DNA from: Anaerolineae bacterium
Lineage (GTDB): Bacteria; Chloroflexota; Anaerolineae; Aggregatilineales; UBA3940
Direction of reading: 5' to 3'
Length of the DNA stretch: 64,000 nt
Assembly: GCA_016926255.1 (NCBI GenBank)
Contig: JAFGOY010000035.1
Location: 1 to 64,000 of the forward strand
Both the position numbers and the translations under genes were made by a program. Below, piece by piece: positions 17,290 to 25,764 of this stretch (the first letter of the stretch is position 1; the number at the start of each line of letters is the position of its first letter). Under the pieces are notes generated by a model. It was given only the letters and a program-made list of their open reading frames with translations. It ran no database searches and had not been told where the DNA came from.

Positions 17290-18702
17290 ATGAAGCGGAG
17301 ATTATGGTTCAATTTGATCGGGTTGGCGGTGGTCGCCGTGCTGCTGGCGGCATGCAGTCTGCTCAGTATGGGCGGTGATTCTTCCGGTGACACCGCCGAA
17401 GAAGAAGACAAGGGCAAACCCGGCGTGGTGATCGATGCGCCGCCCAGCGGATCGACGGCGGCGATGGACGAAGATGTGTTCGTCCAATCTACATCGACCG
17501 ATACGGTGGGCATCACACGGGTCGATCTGCTGGTCGATGATACGGTGGTGCGCAGCGATGTCACCCCTGAAGAGATGCCCCAGACTCAGTTTTCAGTCTT
17601 GCAGGCGTGGAGCGCCACACCGGGCGAGCATACCCTGAGCGTGATCGCCTATCGCGCGGATGGGACAGCGAGTGACCCGGCCAGCGTGACGATCACGGTC
17701 AGCGAAGAGGCAGCCGCTGCTGATGCTGTAGAGGCGGAAGGGTCGTCGGTATGTATGGCCAAAGCCAGCATACAGCTCGCCATCAGGCAGGGGCTAGGCG
17801 TGGACTACCCGGAGATCGGGTATCTGGAGCTTGGGGAGGAACTGGCCGTTTCCGGCAAGAATGCCGACGCTTCCTGGTGGCAGGTCGATTTCAACGGGAA
17901 CGCCGGATGGATTTCCGCCCGCTATACCTACTCAAGCGGCGGCTGTGACACGGTGTCCGTCGCGCAGGCTCCGCCGCTTCCGGCGGGTGACAGTCAATCG
18001 GGCGGCAGTGCGGCCAGCGGCGGGGGAGCCGCTTCGTCAGACAGCCAGATGAGCGACGCGGTTGGCGGCGGCGGTGATAATGCGTCGATGGATGCCGAGT
18101 ATTCGCCGACGCCGAGCACTACGCCAGAAGGTCCAAGCCCGACACCGACCGCCACCTATACGCCCGGCGGCCCGACCGTCACCGCGACCTATACTTACAC
18201 CCCATCGCCAACTGCTACCAACACGCTCCCCGGTCCGACGGCGACTTACACCTACACACCGACTACCGTTGGCCCGACGGTGACCTACACGCCGTCCTAT
18301 ACGCCGACGACAGAACCCGCACCACAGCAGGCCCCCGCCGATGCAAACTTCAACAGCCCGCTGAACATTCCCCTGGACAGCACGGCGAGCGTTACGGATT
18401 TCGTCTCGTATCCGGGCGGCGATACGCAGGATAAGGTGCGGTGGGACATCACCGGGATGAATTCGAATTCTGCGCTGTCAGGCGGACGTGCCCGGCTGAC
18501 CATCGCCGCGTCCTGCTTCGGGCAGGGGATCGAATATGTCGAGTTCTTCACCGGTGGTCAGACCTATTCATGCGGTCAAACACTGGTCGATAAGGAAGTG
18601 ACCTACGACAGCCGCACCGGGCAGGTGACGATCACCGCCACCGGCGGTTCGGAAACCTATGTGCAGTGGGTGCTGACCGGAACGGCGGTGCGGACGAACT
18701 GA
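17290..18702 (+). CDS. SH3b-domain lipoprotein with Thr/Pro-rich linker
   Basis: 470 residues; ribosome site AGGAGGAACAGGTAA precedes the ATG. Lipobox LLAAC at Cys22. An Ig-like strand region (residues about 42-140, VVIDAPPSGSTAAMDEDVFVQS...) is followed by a bacterial SH3 domain (about 155-218: QLAIRQGLGVDYPEIGYLELGEELAVSG...WISARYT), a long Ser/Gly then Thr/Pro linker (230-345) of the kind seen in surface-exposed lipoproteins, and a C-terminal beta domain of about 120 residues. Probably an envelope protein contacting peptidoglycan or glycans. No enzymatic motif. Confidence 0.8.
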   Translation: MKRRLWFNLIGLAVVAVLLAACSLLSMGGDSSGDTAEEEDKGKPGVVIDAPPSGSTAAMDEDVFVQSTSTDTVGITRVDLLVDDTVVRSDVTPEEMPQTQFSVLQAWSATPGEHTLSVIAYRADGTASDPASVTITVSEEAAAADAVEAEGSSVCMAKASIQLAIRQGLGVDYPEIGYLELGEELAVSGKNADASWWQVDFNGNAGWISARYTYSSGGCDTVSVAQAPPLPAGDSQSGGSAASGGGAASSDSQMSDAVGGGGDNASMDAEYSPTPSTTPEGPSPTPTATYTPGGPTVTATYTYTPSPTATNTLPGPTATYTYTPTTVGPTVTYTPSYTPTTEPAPQQAPADANFNSPLNIPLDSTASVTDFVSYPGGDTQDKVRWDITGMNSNSALSGGRARLTIAASCFGQGIEYVEFFTGGQTYSCGQTLVDKEVTYDSRTGQVTITATGGSETYVQWVLTGTAVRTN

Positions 18703-18739
18703 GCGGCCTGGTTTGATACGGTAATAAGGGTGAGTTGTC

Positions 18740-18785
18740 AGGCTCCCAGAATGGATGTATAAACCACCTGGGAGCCTTTACTTTC
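18740..18785 (+). terminator. Terminator after SH3b lipoprotein
   Basis: AGGCTCCCAG (18740-18749) and CTGGGAGCCT (18768-18777) form a 10-bp stem followed by TTACTTTC. It separates the lipoprotein from the TIR-HEAT gene, whose ribosome site begins about 15 bp later. Confidence 0.7.
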
Positions 18786-18802
18786 GTTCGGGAGCGTTGA
18801 CA

Positions 18803-19855
18803 ATGGCCCTTGTATTCATTTCCTTCGAGAAAAGCAATCGCGATTACGCTGGTCTTGTTGACAACATCATTAAGAATCGCACAGATCACGATACTTGGAT
18901 ATGTGATACCGATATTCCCACTGGTAAAGAATGGAAAGATGCAATTGATGACGCAATTGAGAAATGTGCTGCTATGGTTGTCGTGGTTACACCTGCTGCG
19001 GACTCATCGAAGTATGTGACATACGAATGGGCTTTCGCTATGGGGAAAGAAAAGCCCGTATTACCATTGTTATTTGAAGGTGTTGACGATCTTCACGATA
19101 AGTTGCGAGACATTCAGTATCTGGATTTCACAGACTCTACACGCCCCTGGGAAGATTTCGTTGAAGTGTTAGAGGAGAATATCTCTCAATATTACATACC
19201 TGCACATATCCTTAATGCGGCAAAAGCACTAGATAGTCACCGCCGAAGCGAACGTCAAGAAGGGCTTGAACACCTGTTATCTGTAGATCATCCTACTGCC
19301 TACAATGCACTCATTGAAGCACTGGGTCATCACATGGCGGATGTTCGAGAAGCGACCGCAGAGGAACTTGGAAACAGACGCGATGACGCATATGTACCAG
19401 TGCTGATTGAGTTATTAAAGGATGAAAACAATCATGTTCGGCAGACAACAGCTACGGCACTTGGTAGCATCGGCAATAGGGACGCTGTTCCGGCACTAAT
19501 CGAGGCCCTCGTGGATAAAGATGCGGTTGTTCGGCTAACAGTTGCTAGCGTGCTTGGTCACATCGGTGATAGTACTGCCGTTGCGGCACTGGTTAAGATA
19601 CTCAAGGATGAAGAAGCGAGGGTTCGACATAGAGTTGCTGATGCGCTTGGCCGCATCGGTGATAGTGCCGCCGTTCCGGCGCTGATTGAAGCTCTCAAGG
19701 ATGACAATTGGGACGTTCAAATCGCAGCGGCTGAGGCGCTTGGCCGTATCAGAGATAGTAGAGCGATCTCTGCTTTAGAAGATATCCAAAACAAGGCTGG
19801 ACATCATGAAGTTCAGCAGGCTGCGCGAAAGGCAATCGAACTTATAAAAAAATAG
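18803..19855 (+). CDS. TIR domain-HEAT repeat protein
   Basis: 350 residues from the ATG at 18803 (GGGAG upstream). Residues 1-130 form a TIR domain: LVFISFEKSNRDYAGLVDNI, WICDTDIPTGKEWKDAI, VVVVTPAADSSKYVTYEWAFA with Glu75 at the position of the NADase catalytic glutamate, then PVLPLLF. Residues 145-350 are about six HEAT/PBS-lyase repeats of 31 residues (VRxxxAxALGxIGDSxAVPALIEAL). TIR domains in bacteria commonly hydrolyse NAD+ in antiphage defence or signalling; HEAT arrays bind partners. The gene is visibly AT-richer than its neighbours, suggesting transfer. Its 3' end overlaps the convergent gene by 14 bp. No partner gene is evident. Confidence 0.88.
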   Translation: MALVFISFEKSNRDYAGLVDNIIKNRTDHDTWICDTDIPTGKEWKDAIDDAIEKCAAMVVVVTPAADSSKYVTYEWAFAMGKEKPVLPLLFEGVDDLHDKLRDIQYLDFTDSTRPWEDFVEVLEENISQYYIPAHILNAAKALDSHRRSERQEGLEHLLSVDHPTAYNALIEALGHHMADVREATAEELGNRRDDAYVPVLIELLKDENNHVRQTTATALGSIGNRDAVPALIEALVDKDAVVRLTVASVLGHIGDSTAVAALVKILKDEEARVRHRVADALGRIGDSAAVPALIEALKDDNWDVQIAAAEALGRIRDSRAISALEDIQNKAGHHEVQQAARKAIELIKK

Positions 19856-20552
19856 TTCTTTTGCCCTCATACATCCCCCGATAAGCGATCACCGCGATGG
19901 CGACATAGGCCAGTGTCTTGGGGATCATCAGCATGCCGATGATCGTCACGTGGCGCACGAAGAAGATCACCGGCAGGTAGCACGCATACGAGATCAGGAT
20001 GCACACGCCGACCCAGGTGAACAGCCGGTCGGCGTTTTTGTTTGCGTCGCGCAATATCAGGTAGGCTGCACCCAATCCCTGCACCATCAGGGGGATGTTT
20101 CGATACAGCGACATCGGCCAGGGCGGTTCGATGCGATACCACTCGTTGGCCGGGAACGCCATCACCACCAGCCGGACAACCGCCGCAGCGATCAGCAGCC
20201 AGCCGAACCAGCCCAGCGGCTTATCGAAGCGAGCTTTCCAGGTAAAAAGCATAAGCACGTAAAACAGGGTTACCGTGAAAGCGGTCGCCAGAGCGCCGAG
20301 GCCCACCCAGGTGGTCGGGCCGACCGCGGCTTCGAGATCGCCGAGTGCGTAGGCGATCACGCGGAAACCCACATAGCCGGTATCGCCGAGGGCGAGCAGG
20401 GCGAACGCCCAGGTGATCAGCGCCGCGGCGGTGCGATCTTCCGGGGCGACTCGATCCCGCCGGGCGATCATCAATATGACCAGCGCGTAGATGGCGATCA
20501 GGTAGGCGATGTTGAAGGTGATTTCGATCCACATGCGGAGGGATTCGGGCAT
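19842..20552 (-). CDS. Hypothetical seven-helix membrane protein
   Basis: 236 residues from the ATG at 20552, which has AGGAG about 8 nt upstream. About seven hydrophobic segments (e.g. IAYLIAIYALVILMIA, ALITWAFALLALGDTGYVGF, ALATAFTVTLFYVLMLF) with short loops; no signal peptide and no catalytic motif recognised. The last helix is followed by a short basic end (YEGKRTIFL). Its stop lies inside the 3' end of the TIR-HEAT gene on the other strand. It is 66 bp downstream of the SDR start side and could be separately transcribed. Function unknown. Confidence 0.65.
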   Translation of the reverse strand: MPESLRMWIEITFNIAYLIAIYALVILMIARRDRVAPEDRTAAALITWAFALLALGDTGYVGFRVIAYALGDLEAAVGPTTWVGLGALATAFTVTLFYVLMLFTWKARFDKPLGWFGWLLIAAAVVRLVVMAFPANEWYRIEPPWPMSLYRNIPLMVQGLGAAYLILRDANKNADRLFTWVGVCILISYACYLPVIFFVRHVTIIGMLMIPKTLAYVAIAVIAYRGMYEGKRTIFL

Positions 20553-20618
20553 AAGATGGCTCCTGGTTGAGTCGATCATCCCCCTCAAGCAAAGGGGAAC
20601 TCGCAAACGACGGCAATG

Positions 20619-21494
20619 TTATATATTTGTCAATCCGGTCAGCTTCTTGCTGAGTTTCCACAGTTCATGCTGTGCCTCTTCATCGTATGAGGCAGCAGAG
20701 GATTTCCGCGCTTTGCTCTTGTAGAAATACTGGCCGGTCACGCTCTTGACCTCGTCGGAGCTGGCCAGGTAGATGCTGGTCTGCGCGCCTTCTTCCGGGC
20801 TGAGGGCGAAGATCGATGAGAGGGCCATCGCCGGGCGGGTAATCGGGTTGTTCTTCGCGAATCCAGAGGCAACGAACCCGGGGTGGAGCACATTGGCGGT
20901 GACATTCGTCCCCTGTAACCGGCGGGCGAGTTCGTAGGTGAACAGGATGTTTGCCAGCTTCGACTGCCCATAGGCGAGCCAGCCGGAATAGATACCCGGC
21001 GATTGGATATCGTCTAAGACGATCTGCGGGCCATAATGGGCACCCGACGACACATTGACGATCCGCGCTTCGCCATATTGCTCGCCGGTCTGGATGATCA
21101 GGTCGAGGAGGAGATTGGTCAGTAGAAAGTAGGCGAGATGATTAAGGGCAAAGGTCATTTCGATCCCCTCGGCGCTCTCCTTGCGTTTCAGGAAGATCGC
21201 CCCGGCGTTGTTGACCAGCACGTCGAGGCGGTCGTATCGCTGCTTGAACTCGGCGGCCATCGCGCGGATTTCGTCCTGGGATGCGAGATCGGCGAGGAGA
21301 TAGTCAACGGTGTTTGAACCGGTCTCCTCTTTGATCAGGCTGACGGTGTATTCGGCTTTCTCCTGGCTGCGTCCGTGGACGACGACGGTCGCGCCCATCT
21401 GGGCGAGGGCCATCGCGGTGACCCTGCCGATGCCGTTGGTCGCGCCGGTGACGAGGACTACTTTGCCGGTCATTGAATTGTCGATGGTGGTCAT
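20619..21494 (-). CDS. Short-chain dehydrogenase/reductase (retinol dehydrogenase-like)
   Basis: Classical SDR of 291 residues. NAD(P)-binding TGATNGIGR (about 16-24), DLAS near 70, NNAGA near 92, catalytic Ser in NVSSGAHYG, and YGQSKLAN (YxxxK) near 170. The pattern resembles retinol dehydrogenase/WWOX-type SDRs acting on lipophilic alcohols or ketones. The ATG at 21494 has a weak ribosome site; an internal ATG at 21473 (MTGKVVLVTG) is a possible alternative. The substrate is not predictable. Confidence 0.9.
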   Translation of the reverse strand: MTTIDNSMTGKVVLVTGATNGIGRVTAMALAQMGATVVVHGRSQEKAEYTVSLIKEETGSNTVDYLLADLASQDEIRAMAAEFKQRYDRLDVLVNNAGAIFLKRKESAEGIEMTFALNHLAYFLLTNLLLDLIIQTGEQYGEARIVNVSSGAHYGPQIVLDDIQSPGIYSGWLAYGQSKLANILFTYELARRLQGTNVTANVLHPGFVASGFAKNNPITRPAMALSSIFALSPEEGAQTSIYLASSDEVKSVTGQYFYKSKARKSSAASYDEEAQHELWKLSKKLTGLTNI

Positions 21495-21585
21495 ACTGGT
21501 CAGGTGGTCCTTTCAATGGTAAGTCCCCGGAGTGGGGATATTGGGGTACAGGGTAGCGTGAAGATCGAGAGTTGACAAGTAGGCT

Positions 21586-21630
21586 ATCAAAAAAAGGAAC
21601 GGAGGCGATCGGGGTGGGATCGCCTCCGTT
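21586..21630 (-). terminator. Intrinsic terminator of receiver-kinase gene
   Basis: AACGGAGGCGATC and GATCGCCTCCGTT (21598-21610, 21618-21630) form a 13-bp stem with a 7-nt loop. On the minus strand it is followed by a seven-T run after GTTCC. It lies 45 bp past the kinase stop codon. Confidence 0.88.
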
Positions 21631-21674
21631 GGCCTAATAAGGCCCAAACACCAGCCTATTGGGGATGGTGGTGT

Positions 21675-22826
21675 TTACTTCGCAGCGACCGACGCCTGGA
21701 GCGGCAGCGTCAGGCACACGTCGATGCCGTCGTTGGGCACGCTGTAAACTTCGAACTCGGCTCCGTTGGCGGTGGCGACATTGCGGGCGACGGTCAGCCC
21801 CAGGCTGACACCCTTGGGACTGGGTTCCAGCCCGTGATCGACGGTCAGCGGGGCGAGAATTTCTTCGAGATCGTAGGTAGGGATGCCGGGGCCGTCCTGC
21901 CGGATAATCAACCTGACGGCATCGTTGTGGACACGACCGGAAATTTCAATCGACACGTCTTCGTAGTGACCTTCCATTGCGGCCTGTTCGAGACTGAGCA
22001 GCACGTTGCGAACCGCCTGCCAGATTTGGTCAGGCCGGGTGAGAACTTCGGGAAGGGTGTCGGGAACGGAGAGCCTGACCTGGCAGCAGTCCAGCCGTCC
22101 GCTGTCGTTCAGGTCAGCGATGAGCATGGAGAGCAGTTTGTTGAGATTGACGGGCATCTGCTCTTCGGGGGTGATGGCGAGCATGTTGAGCAGGTCGATA
22201 GCCTGGTGAATCTGCCCGGCTGCCTTGCGTATGCGGTCGAGACGCCGCAGGTTTTGCTCGCTCAGTTCTTCCGTCTTTTCGATCAGGTCGGTGGTCATGT
22301 GGACGGTGGTCAGCGGGCTGGAAAGCTGGTGAGCGAGAGCGCGGGCCATCTGCCCGACCAGTGCGACGCTTTCCATCGCGGCAAGCTGCTCACGGGTGGT
22401 TTCGAGTTCGGCATTCTGAACTTCAAGCAGCCGCGTGTAGGCTTCGCGCTCTTTCAGCAGGCGGTGATGTTCGACGGCCCTGGCAACACTCGACAGCACG
22501 ACATCGCGGTCGAAAGGCTTGGTGATGAAGTCGTAGGCCCCGTTGCGGATCGCGGCGATGGCCCGGTTGGTGGTGCCATAGGCGGTGAGAATAATGACGG
22601 GGAGGTTGGGATAGTTTTTCTTGACCTGGGCCAGCAGGCTCAGGCCGTCGAGATCGGGCAGCATAAGATCGAGAATCAATACATCAGGTGGGTCAGAGTC
22701 GAGGATCGTACGGGCAGTCCTGGCATTGTGAGCCGTGATGTGCTCGTAGTTCTTCAGGATGATAGCCAAAAGATCGGTGTTGTATTCCTCGTCGTCGACG
22801 ATCAGGATTCGTGGCGGAGTGTTCAT
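21675..22826 (-). CDS. Receiver-histidine kinase fusion (response regulator first)
   Basis: 383 residues. An N-terminal receiver domain (6-122) has Asp11/Asp12, phosphoacceptor Asp53 (LILDLMLPD), Thr81 and Lys103. A coiled coil (125-155) leads to a HisKA domain with His166 in ALAHQLSSPL, and a HATPase domain ends the protein. The ATPase N-box (AVRNVLLSLEQA) and second glycine box (GVSLGLTVA) are off-consensus, though DGPGIP is intact. No membrane segment, so it is a cytoplasmic phosphorelay protein whose kinase activity may be weak. No cognate sensor or regulator is adjacent. Confidence 0.88.
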   Translation of the reverse strand: MNTPPRILIVDDEEYNTDLLAIILKNYEHITAHNARTARTILDSDPPDVLILDLMLPDLDGLSLLAQVKKNYPNLPVIILTAYGTTNRAIAAIRNGAYDFITKPFDRDVVLSSVARAVEHHRLLKEREAYTRLLEVQNAELETTREQLAAMESVALVGQMARALAHQLSSPLTTVHMTTDLIEKTEELSEQNLRRLDRIRKAAGQIHQAIDLLNMLAITPEEQMPVNLNKLLSMLIADLNDSGRLDCCQVRLSVPDTLPEVLTRPDQIWQAVRNVLLSLEQAAMEGHYEDVSIEISGRVHNDAVRLIIRQDGPGIPTYDLEEILAPLTVDHGLEPSPKGVSLGLTVARNVATANGAEFEVYSVPNDGIDVCLTLPLQASVAAK

Positions 22827-23151
22827 GATTCACTTTACGAGAGCTTCGATTATCCTTACGTTATTTTTGCTGAGTCCGGCTGCTCCTGTGATCGGCCATC
22901 TGAGGAGCAACCTTACTGTAGCAGATAATGTCATGAACCTGTGTGAGTTTTGGTAAAAACCTCGTGAAGATCGCGTGAAAACCAGGTCAAGACGCAAAAA
23001 AGAACACAGGCTGCCGCCTGTGCCGTGCGAGAGTATACCGTGACTCCGGTAAAAAGCCAGATGAATTTTATCCGCGAATTGTGCGGGGCAGGGATCACCC
23101 ACTGACGACACGGATGGCACAGATTTATTCGATTCGTTACATATGATTACC
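22827..23151. other. Intergenic leader upstream of receiver-kinase
   Basis: No gene supported. It contains the minus-strand terminator at 22996-23022 and a short CACGGATGGCACAGAT repeat at 23101-23124. The kinase promoter probably lies here on the minus strand but no unambiguous -35/-10 pair was found. Confidence 0.45.
22996..23022 (-). terminator. Intrinsic terminator or attenuator, minus strand
   Basis: CACAGGC/GCCTGTG (23005-23011, 23016-23022) with a 4-nt loop is followed on the minus strand by TTC and a six-T run. It lies about 170 nt upstream of the receiver-kinase start and far downstream of the GNAT operon, so it may end read-through from that operon or attenuate the kinase. Confidence 0.65.
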
Positions 23152-23316
23152 TTGATTGCCAGTTATCGAAATGTGCTTTTACGGTCTTGAAAACCCCCTC
23201 TCAAGCTCGTTTCACTCGCTTTTTCTCCCCCTTGCAAGGGGGAGATGGACGGCGAGTAGCCGTTCAGAGGGGGTTCTTGCCATTAAATCACACTAACACA
23301 CTCGACTAGCAATCAA
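23152..23316. mobile_element. MITE-like element, copy 2 (165 bp, inverted relative to copy 1)
   Basis: Ends TTGATTGCCAGT and ACTAGCAATCAA are inverted repeats matching in 11 of 12 positions. The interior has AACCCCCTCTCAAGCTCG, CTCCCCCTTGCAAGGGGGAG and TTCAGAGGGGGTT, the reverse complement of the 5602-5765 copy. No ORF. An ATGATTA occurs near both flanks but does not abut the ends, so no duplication is claimed. Confidence 0.75.
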
Positions 23317-23334
23317 AGCATGATTATGATCTTA

Positions 23335-23425
23335 TCTGCCCCCTGAAAGGGGGAAGTGGCGCGCAGCGCCGAAGGGGGTCAGAGCAACTGGAAAACCAGT
23401 TTCCGACCGCAGGTCGGGCGAAGGG
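23335..23425. repeat. Modular palindromic repeat (type B)
   Basis: CTGCCCCCTGAAAGGGGGAAG, then GGCGCGCAGCGCC, GAAGGGGGT, ACTGGAAAACCAGT and CCGACCGCAGGTCGG in series: five hairpins in 90 bp. The first two modules and the outer GAAGGGGG arm match 44422-44526, where GGCGCGAAGCGCC replaces the second. ACTGGAAAACCAGT recurs at 57594-57607. Confidence 0.75.
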
Positions 23426-23431
23426 AGCGGG

Positions 23432-23456
23432 GTGGGCGGGGTAGTTCCCCGCCCAC
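23432..23456. terminator. GC hairpin after GNAT operon
   Basis: GTGGGCGGGG-TAGTT-CCCCGCCCAC, a 10-bp all-perfect stem, lies 15 bp past the stop of the second tandem-GNAT gene. There is no T run on the minus strand, so it may act as an RNA-stabilising 3' end or factor-dependent terminator. Confidence 0.55.
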
Positions 23457-23470
23457 TTAGAATGCTATCC

Positions 23471-24496
23471 TCAGCAGAACGGCCTGCGGTAGACGATCTG
23501 CATTTCGACTATACGGTAGCCGAGCTTCTCGTACAGCCCGTAGGCCCCGTTCCTGTTTTCGGTGTGAACGCCGAGCGCCGCTTCTTCCATCCCGCGCTCT
23601 TTGAGTTCCTGGAGGCTGAGATTGATCAGCGCGGTGGCGACACCCTTCTTACGCCACGATTTGTGGGTCGAGATTTCCTCGGTGTAACCGCGCTTGCGGT
23701 TATATCGCTCGTTCTCTTCGACGTTGATGTAGGGCTTCACCTGCCCGGCGACCCTGTCGCCGTCCCAGGCGATCTTCCACAGGCTGGCATCCATGTGCGG
23801 GAAATCCAGATAGTTCTGGAACGCCTTGTCCAGATCGTCCGCCTCGATGAAGCCAAAGTGATCGCGGAAGGCTTCCTGATCGGCATCGAAGATGGGCCGC
23901 AGGTGGCTTTCCTCGACCGGGCGAAGTTCAAGCCCTTCGGGCAGCACCGCCTCCGGGATCGGCTCGCTGAGCGGACGAACCATGATTGCACCGTAGGTGA
24001 ACGGCTGATAACCTCGCGACTCGACCAGCGCCTTCTTGTCGGTCTCGGTATCGAGAATCCACGACTGGAAGTACTGCTCGTGACCGGTCTTGTTCCGGGC
24101 AGCCAGCGCCCGGAGATGCTTCTCGGCATAGTCGAGCAGGATCGACTCGATGCGCCTGCCGCGCCAGTCGGGTGCGACCAGCAGCCACCAGTGATAGATG
24201 CGCTCGTCGTTTGGCTCATCGGCCCAGGTCATGCCGCAGTAGGCAACCGGGCGATCTCCGTCGAAGGCGAGAACCATGTCTCTTTTCAGGTCGAAGTTCA
24301 CGAACCAGTTGTAAAGGTGCTCCAGTTCCTCAGCCGTCGGCAGCATTTGCGCTTTGTCGACCGTGTTCGAGTCGGAAAGCACCTGCCAGATGTTGAAAAG
24401 GTCTTCTTTTCCTCTTGCCAGCCGGATGGTCAGGCCGGGCAGGGTTGGTAAAGCGGGTAGTTCGGTATGAATGCGATACCCGTCGATTGCTAACAT
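23471..24496 (-). CDS. Tandem-GNAT N-acetyltransferase B
   Basis: 341 residues with two GNAT folds in one chain (about 20-165 and 185-341), an arrangement known from mycothiol synthase MshD and related acetyltransferases. The C-terminal copy has the acetyl-CoA loop SWRKKGVATALI and the NRNGAYGLYEKLGY end motif. The N-terminal copy has DWRGRRIESILL, which looks degraded at the CoA loop. It begins 6 bp after the stop of its paralogue 24503-25579, so the two form an operon behind the long leader at 25580-26094. Acceptor substrate unknown. Confidence 0.87.
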   Translation of the reverse strand: MLAIDGYRIHTELPALPTLPGLTIRLARGKEDLFNIWQVLSDSNTVDKAQMLPTAEELEHLYNWFVNFDLKRDMVLAFDGDRPVAYCGMTWADEPNDERIYHWWLLVAPDWRGRRIESILLDYAEKHLRALAARNKTGHEQYFQSWILDTETDKKALVESRGYQPFTYGAIMVRPLSEPIPEAVLPEGLELRPVEESHLRPIFDADQEAFRDHFGFIEADDLDKAFQNYLDFPHMDASLWKIAWDGDRVAGQVKPYINVEENERYNRKRGYTEEISTHKSWRKKGVATALINLSLQELKERGMEEAALGVHTENRNGAYGLYEKLGYRIVEMQIVYRRPFC

Positions 24497-24502
24497 GATC
24501 GT

Positions 24503-25579
24503 TTACTCCTCTTTCGTTGGTTCTGCAAAAGCGGACTCTTCTTTCCGCTCGTCGTCGTCAATTGTGGTGGTCATCAGATCGATGCCGGGCCGGAGTGTTT
24601 TCTCCATGAGCGTCAGCTGGTTGAGCTTCCGCATCCCGGCTTTCTCGTACAGCGCCGTCGCATTGGTCAGGTTTTGACTGTCGACCGACAGCCCGACCTG
24701 GCGGTAACCACGCCCCGCAAACTCACGAAAAGTGTGATGGAGCAGGGCCAGCGCGATCCCGCGCCTGCGCCAGGGACGCTTGACGCCCAGGCTTCGCACC
24801 CAGGCGACATCTTCGCCGAGGCTGTCGTAGGGATTGTTCAGGGCAAACCCGGCGATCTCGCCGCCGTCCATCGCCAGGAACCAGACCGCCGGATCGTGCC
24901 GGTCGTTGTCCAGCGAGTCGTGAAGGAACATTTTGAACTGCTCCTCGAAGGGCTGCTCCACTATTCCCCAGTGATCCTTGAACGCTTCAACGTCGGCCTT
25001 ACAGACTGCGCGGTATTCGTCGATGCCTGCGCCGTATTCGGCCATGGAGATGACTTTGATCCCGTCAGCCCAGACCGGTTCCGGCAGATTGCCGTCCAGG
25101 TTGATGATCATGCGGGTGAAGACGCGGGTCATCTGGTAGCCCAGTTCATCGAGCAGTTCCAGACTCGGCGCGTCGTTGGCGTAGGCATGGGCGACCAGTG
25201 ATACCTTGTAGGCCGGGTCGGCCAGCTTGAGCCGGTCACGGGCCACGCCTTCGACCCAGTTGGTGACGAAGGTGCCGATGCCCAGATCATGGTGATCGGG
25301 GTGGACACGGATGTAGGTGTAGGGGCGCGTATGTGTCGCCACCCGATCCCAGAATTCACCGTAGGCAACGATTGTCCCATCGGGTGCGGCGACCACGCGG
25401 GTAAGCTCGTCGAGATCGTAGCCCGGCTCCTGCCAGTCCTGGACGAGTTCTTCCTCGTCCATCGCGTCGGTGCCGAGCACGGCCTGCGAGTGGGCGTTGA
25501 GCGCCGCTACAACTGTCGCCGCGTCTTCCATCCGGGCGGGGCGGATGATGTAGCCTTCGGGTAGTGTCTGGTTGGTCAT
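24503..25579 (-). CDS. Tandem-GNAT N-acetyltransferase A
   Basis: 358 residues, two GNAT domains. N-terminal copy: YIIRPARMEDAATVVAALN, HPDHHDLGIGTFVTNWV, NDAPSLELLDELGY. C-terminal copy: RPWRRRGIALALLHH with the pyrophosphate-binding RRxGxA/G loop, and NLTNATALYEKAGM. Ribosome site AAGGAAG precedes the ATG. First structural gene after a roughly 515-nt leader containing two tiny ORFs and terminators, so its expression is probably conditional. GNATs acetylate antibiotics, amino-sugars, thiols or proteins; the substrate here is unknown. Paralogous to the next gene, presumably by duplication. Confidence 0.88.
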   Translation of the reverse strand: MTNQTLPEGYIIRPARMEDAATVVAALNAHSQAVLGTDAMDEEELVQDWQEPGYDLDELTRVVAAPDGTIVAYGEFWDRVATHTRPYTYIRVHPDHHDLGIGTFVTNWVEGVARDRLKLADPAYKVSLVAHAYANDAPSLELLDELGYQMTRVFTRMIINLDGNLPEPVWADGIKVISMAEYGAGIDEYRAVCKADVEAFKDHWGIVEQPFEEQFKMFLHDSLDNDRHDPAVWFLAMDGGEIAGFALNNPYDSLGEDVAWVRSLGVKRPWRRRGIALALLHHTFREFAGRGYRQVGLSVDSQNLTNATALYEKAGMRKLNQLTLMEKTLRPGIDLMTTTIDDDERKEESAFAEPTKEE

Positions 25580-25764
25580 TGTTCGCTTCCTTATCGATCG
25601 TTCTTGTCAGCCGGGCCGTGTTCGAACCGGCTGGTGATTTATAAATCTGATTTATCGTCTTTCCCGGCATTGAAGCACCGGGCTGAAATCAATGTGGGCG
25701 GCGAGCGACAGCGGCTCGATCTCCCCGGACGACCGCGAGGGCCGTCCCTGCTAATAATTCCGGG

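Noticed and set aside
21834-22928. 364-codon plus-strand frame opposite the receiver-kinase
   Set aside because: Antisense shadow of a convincing gene; no ribosome site and no domain.
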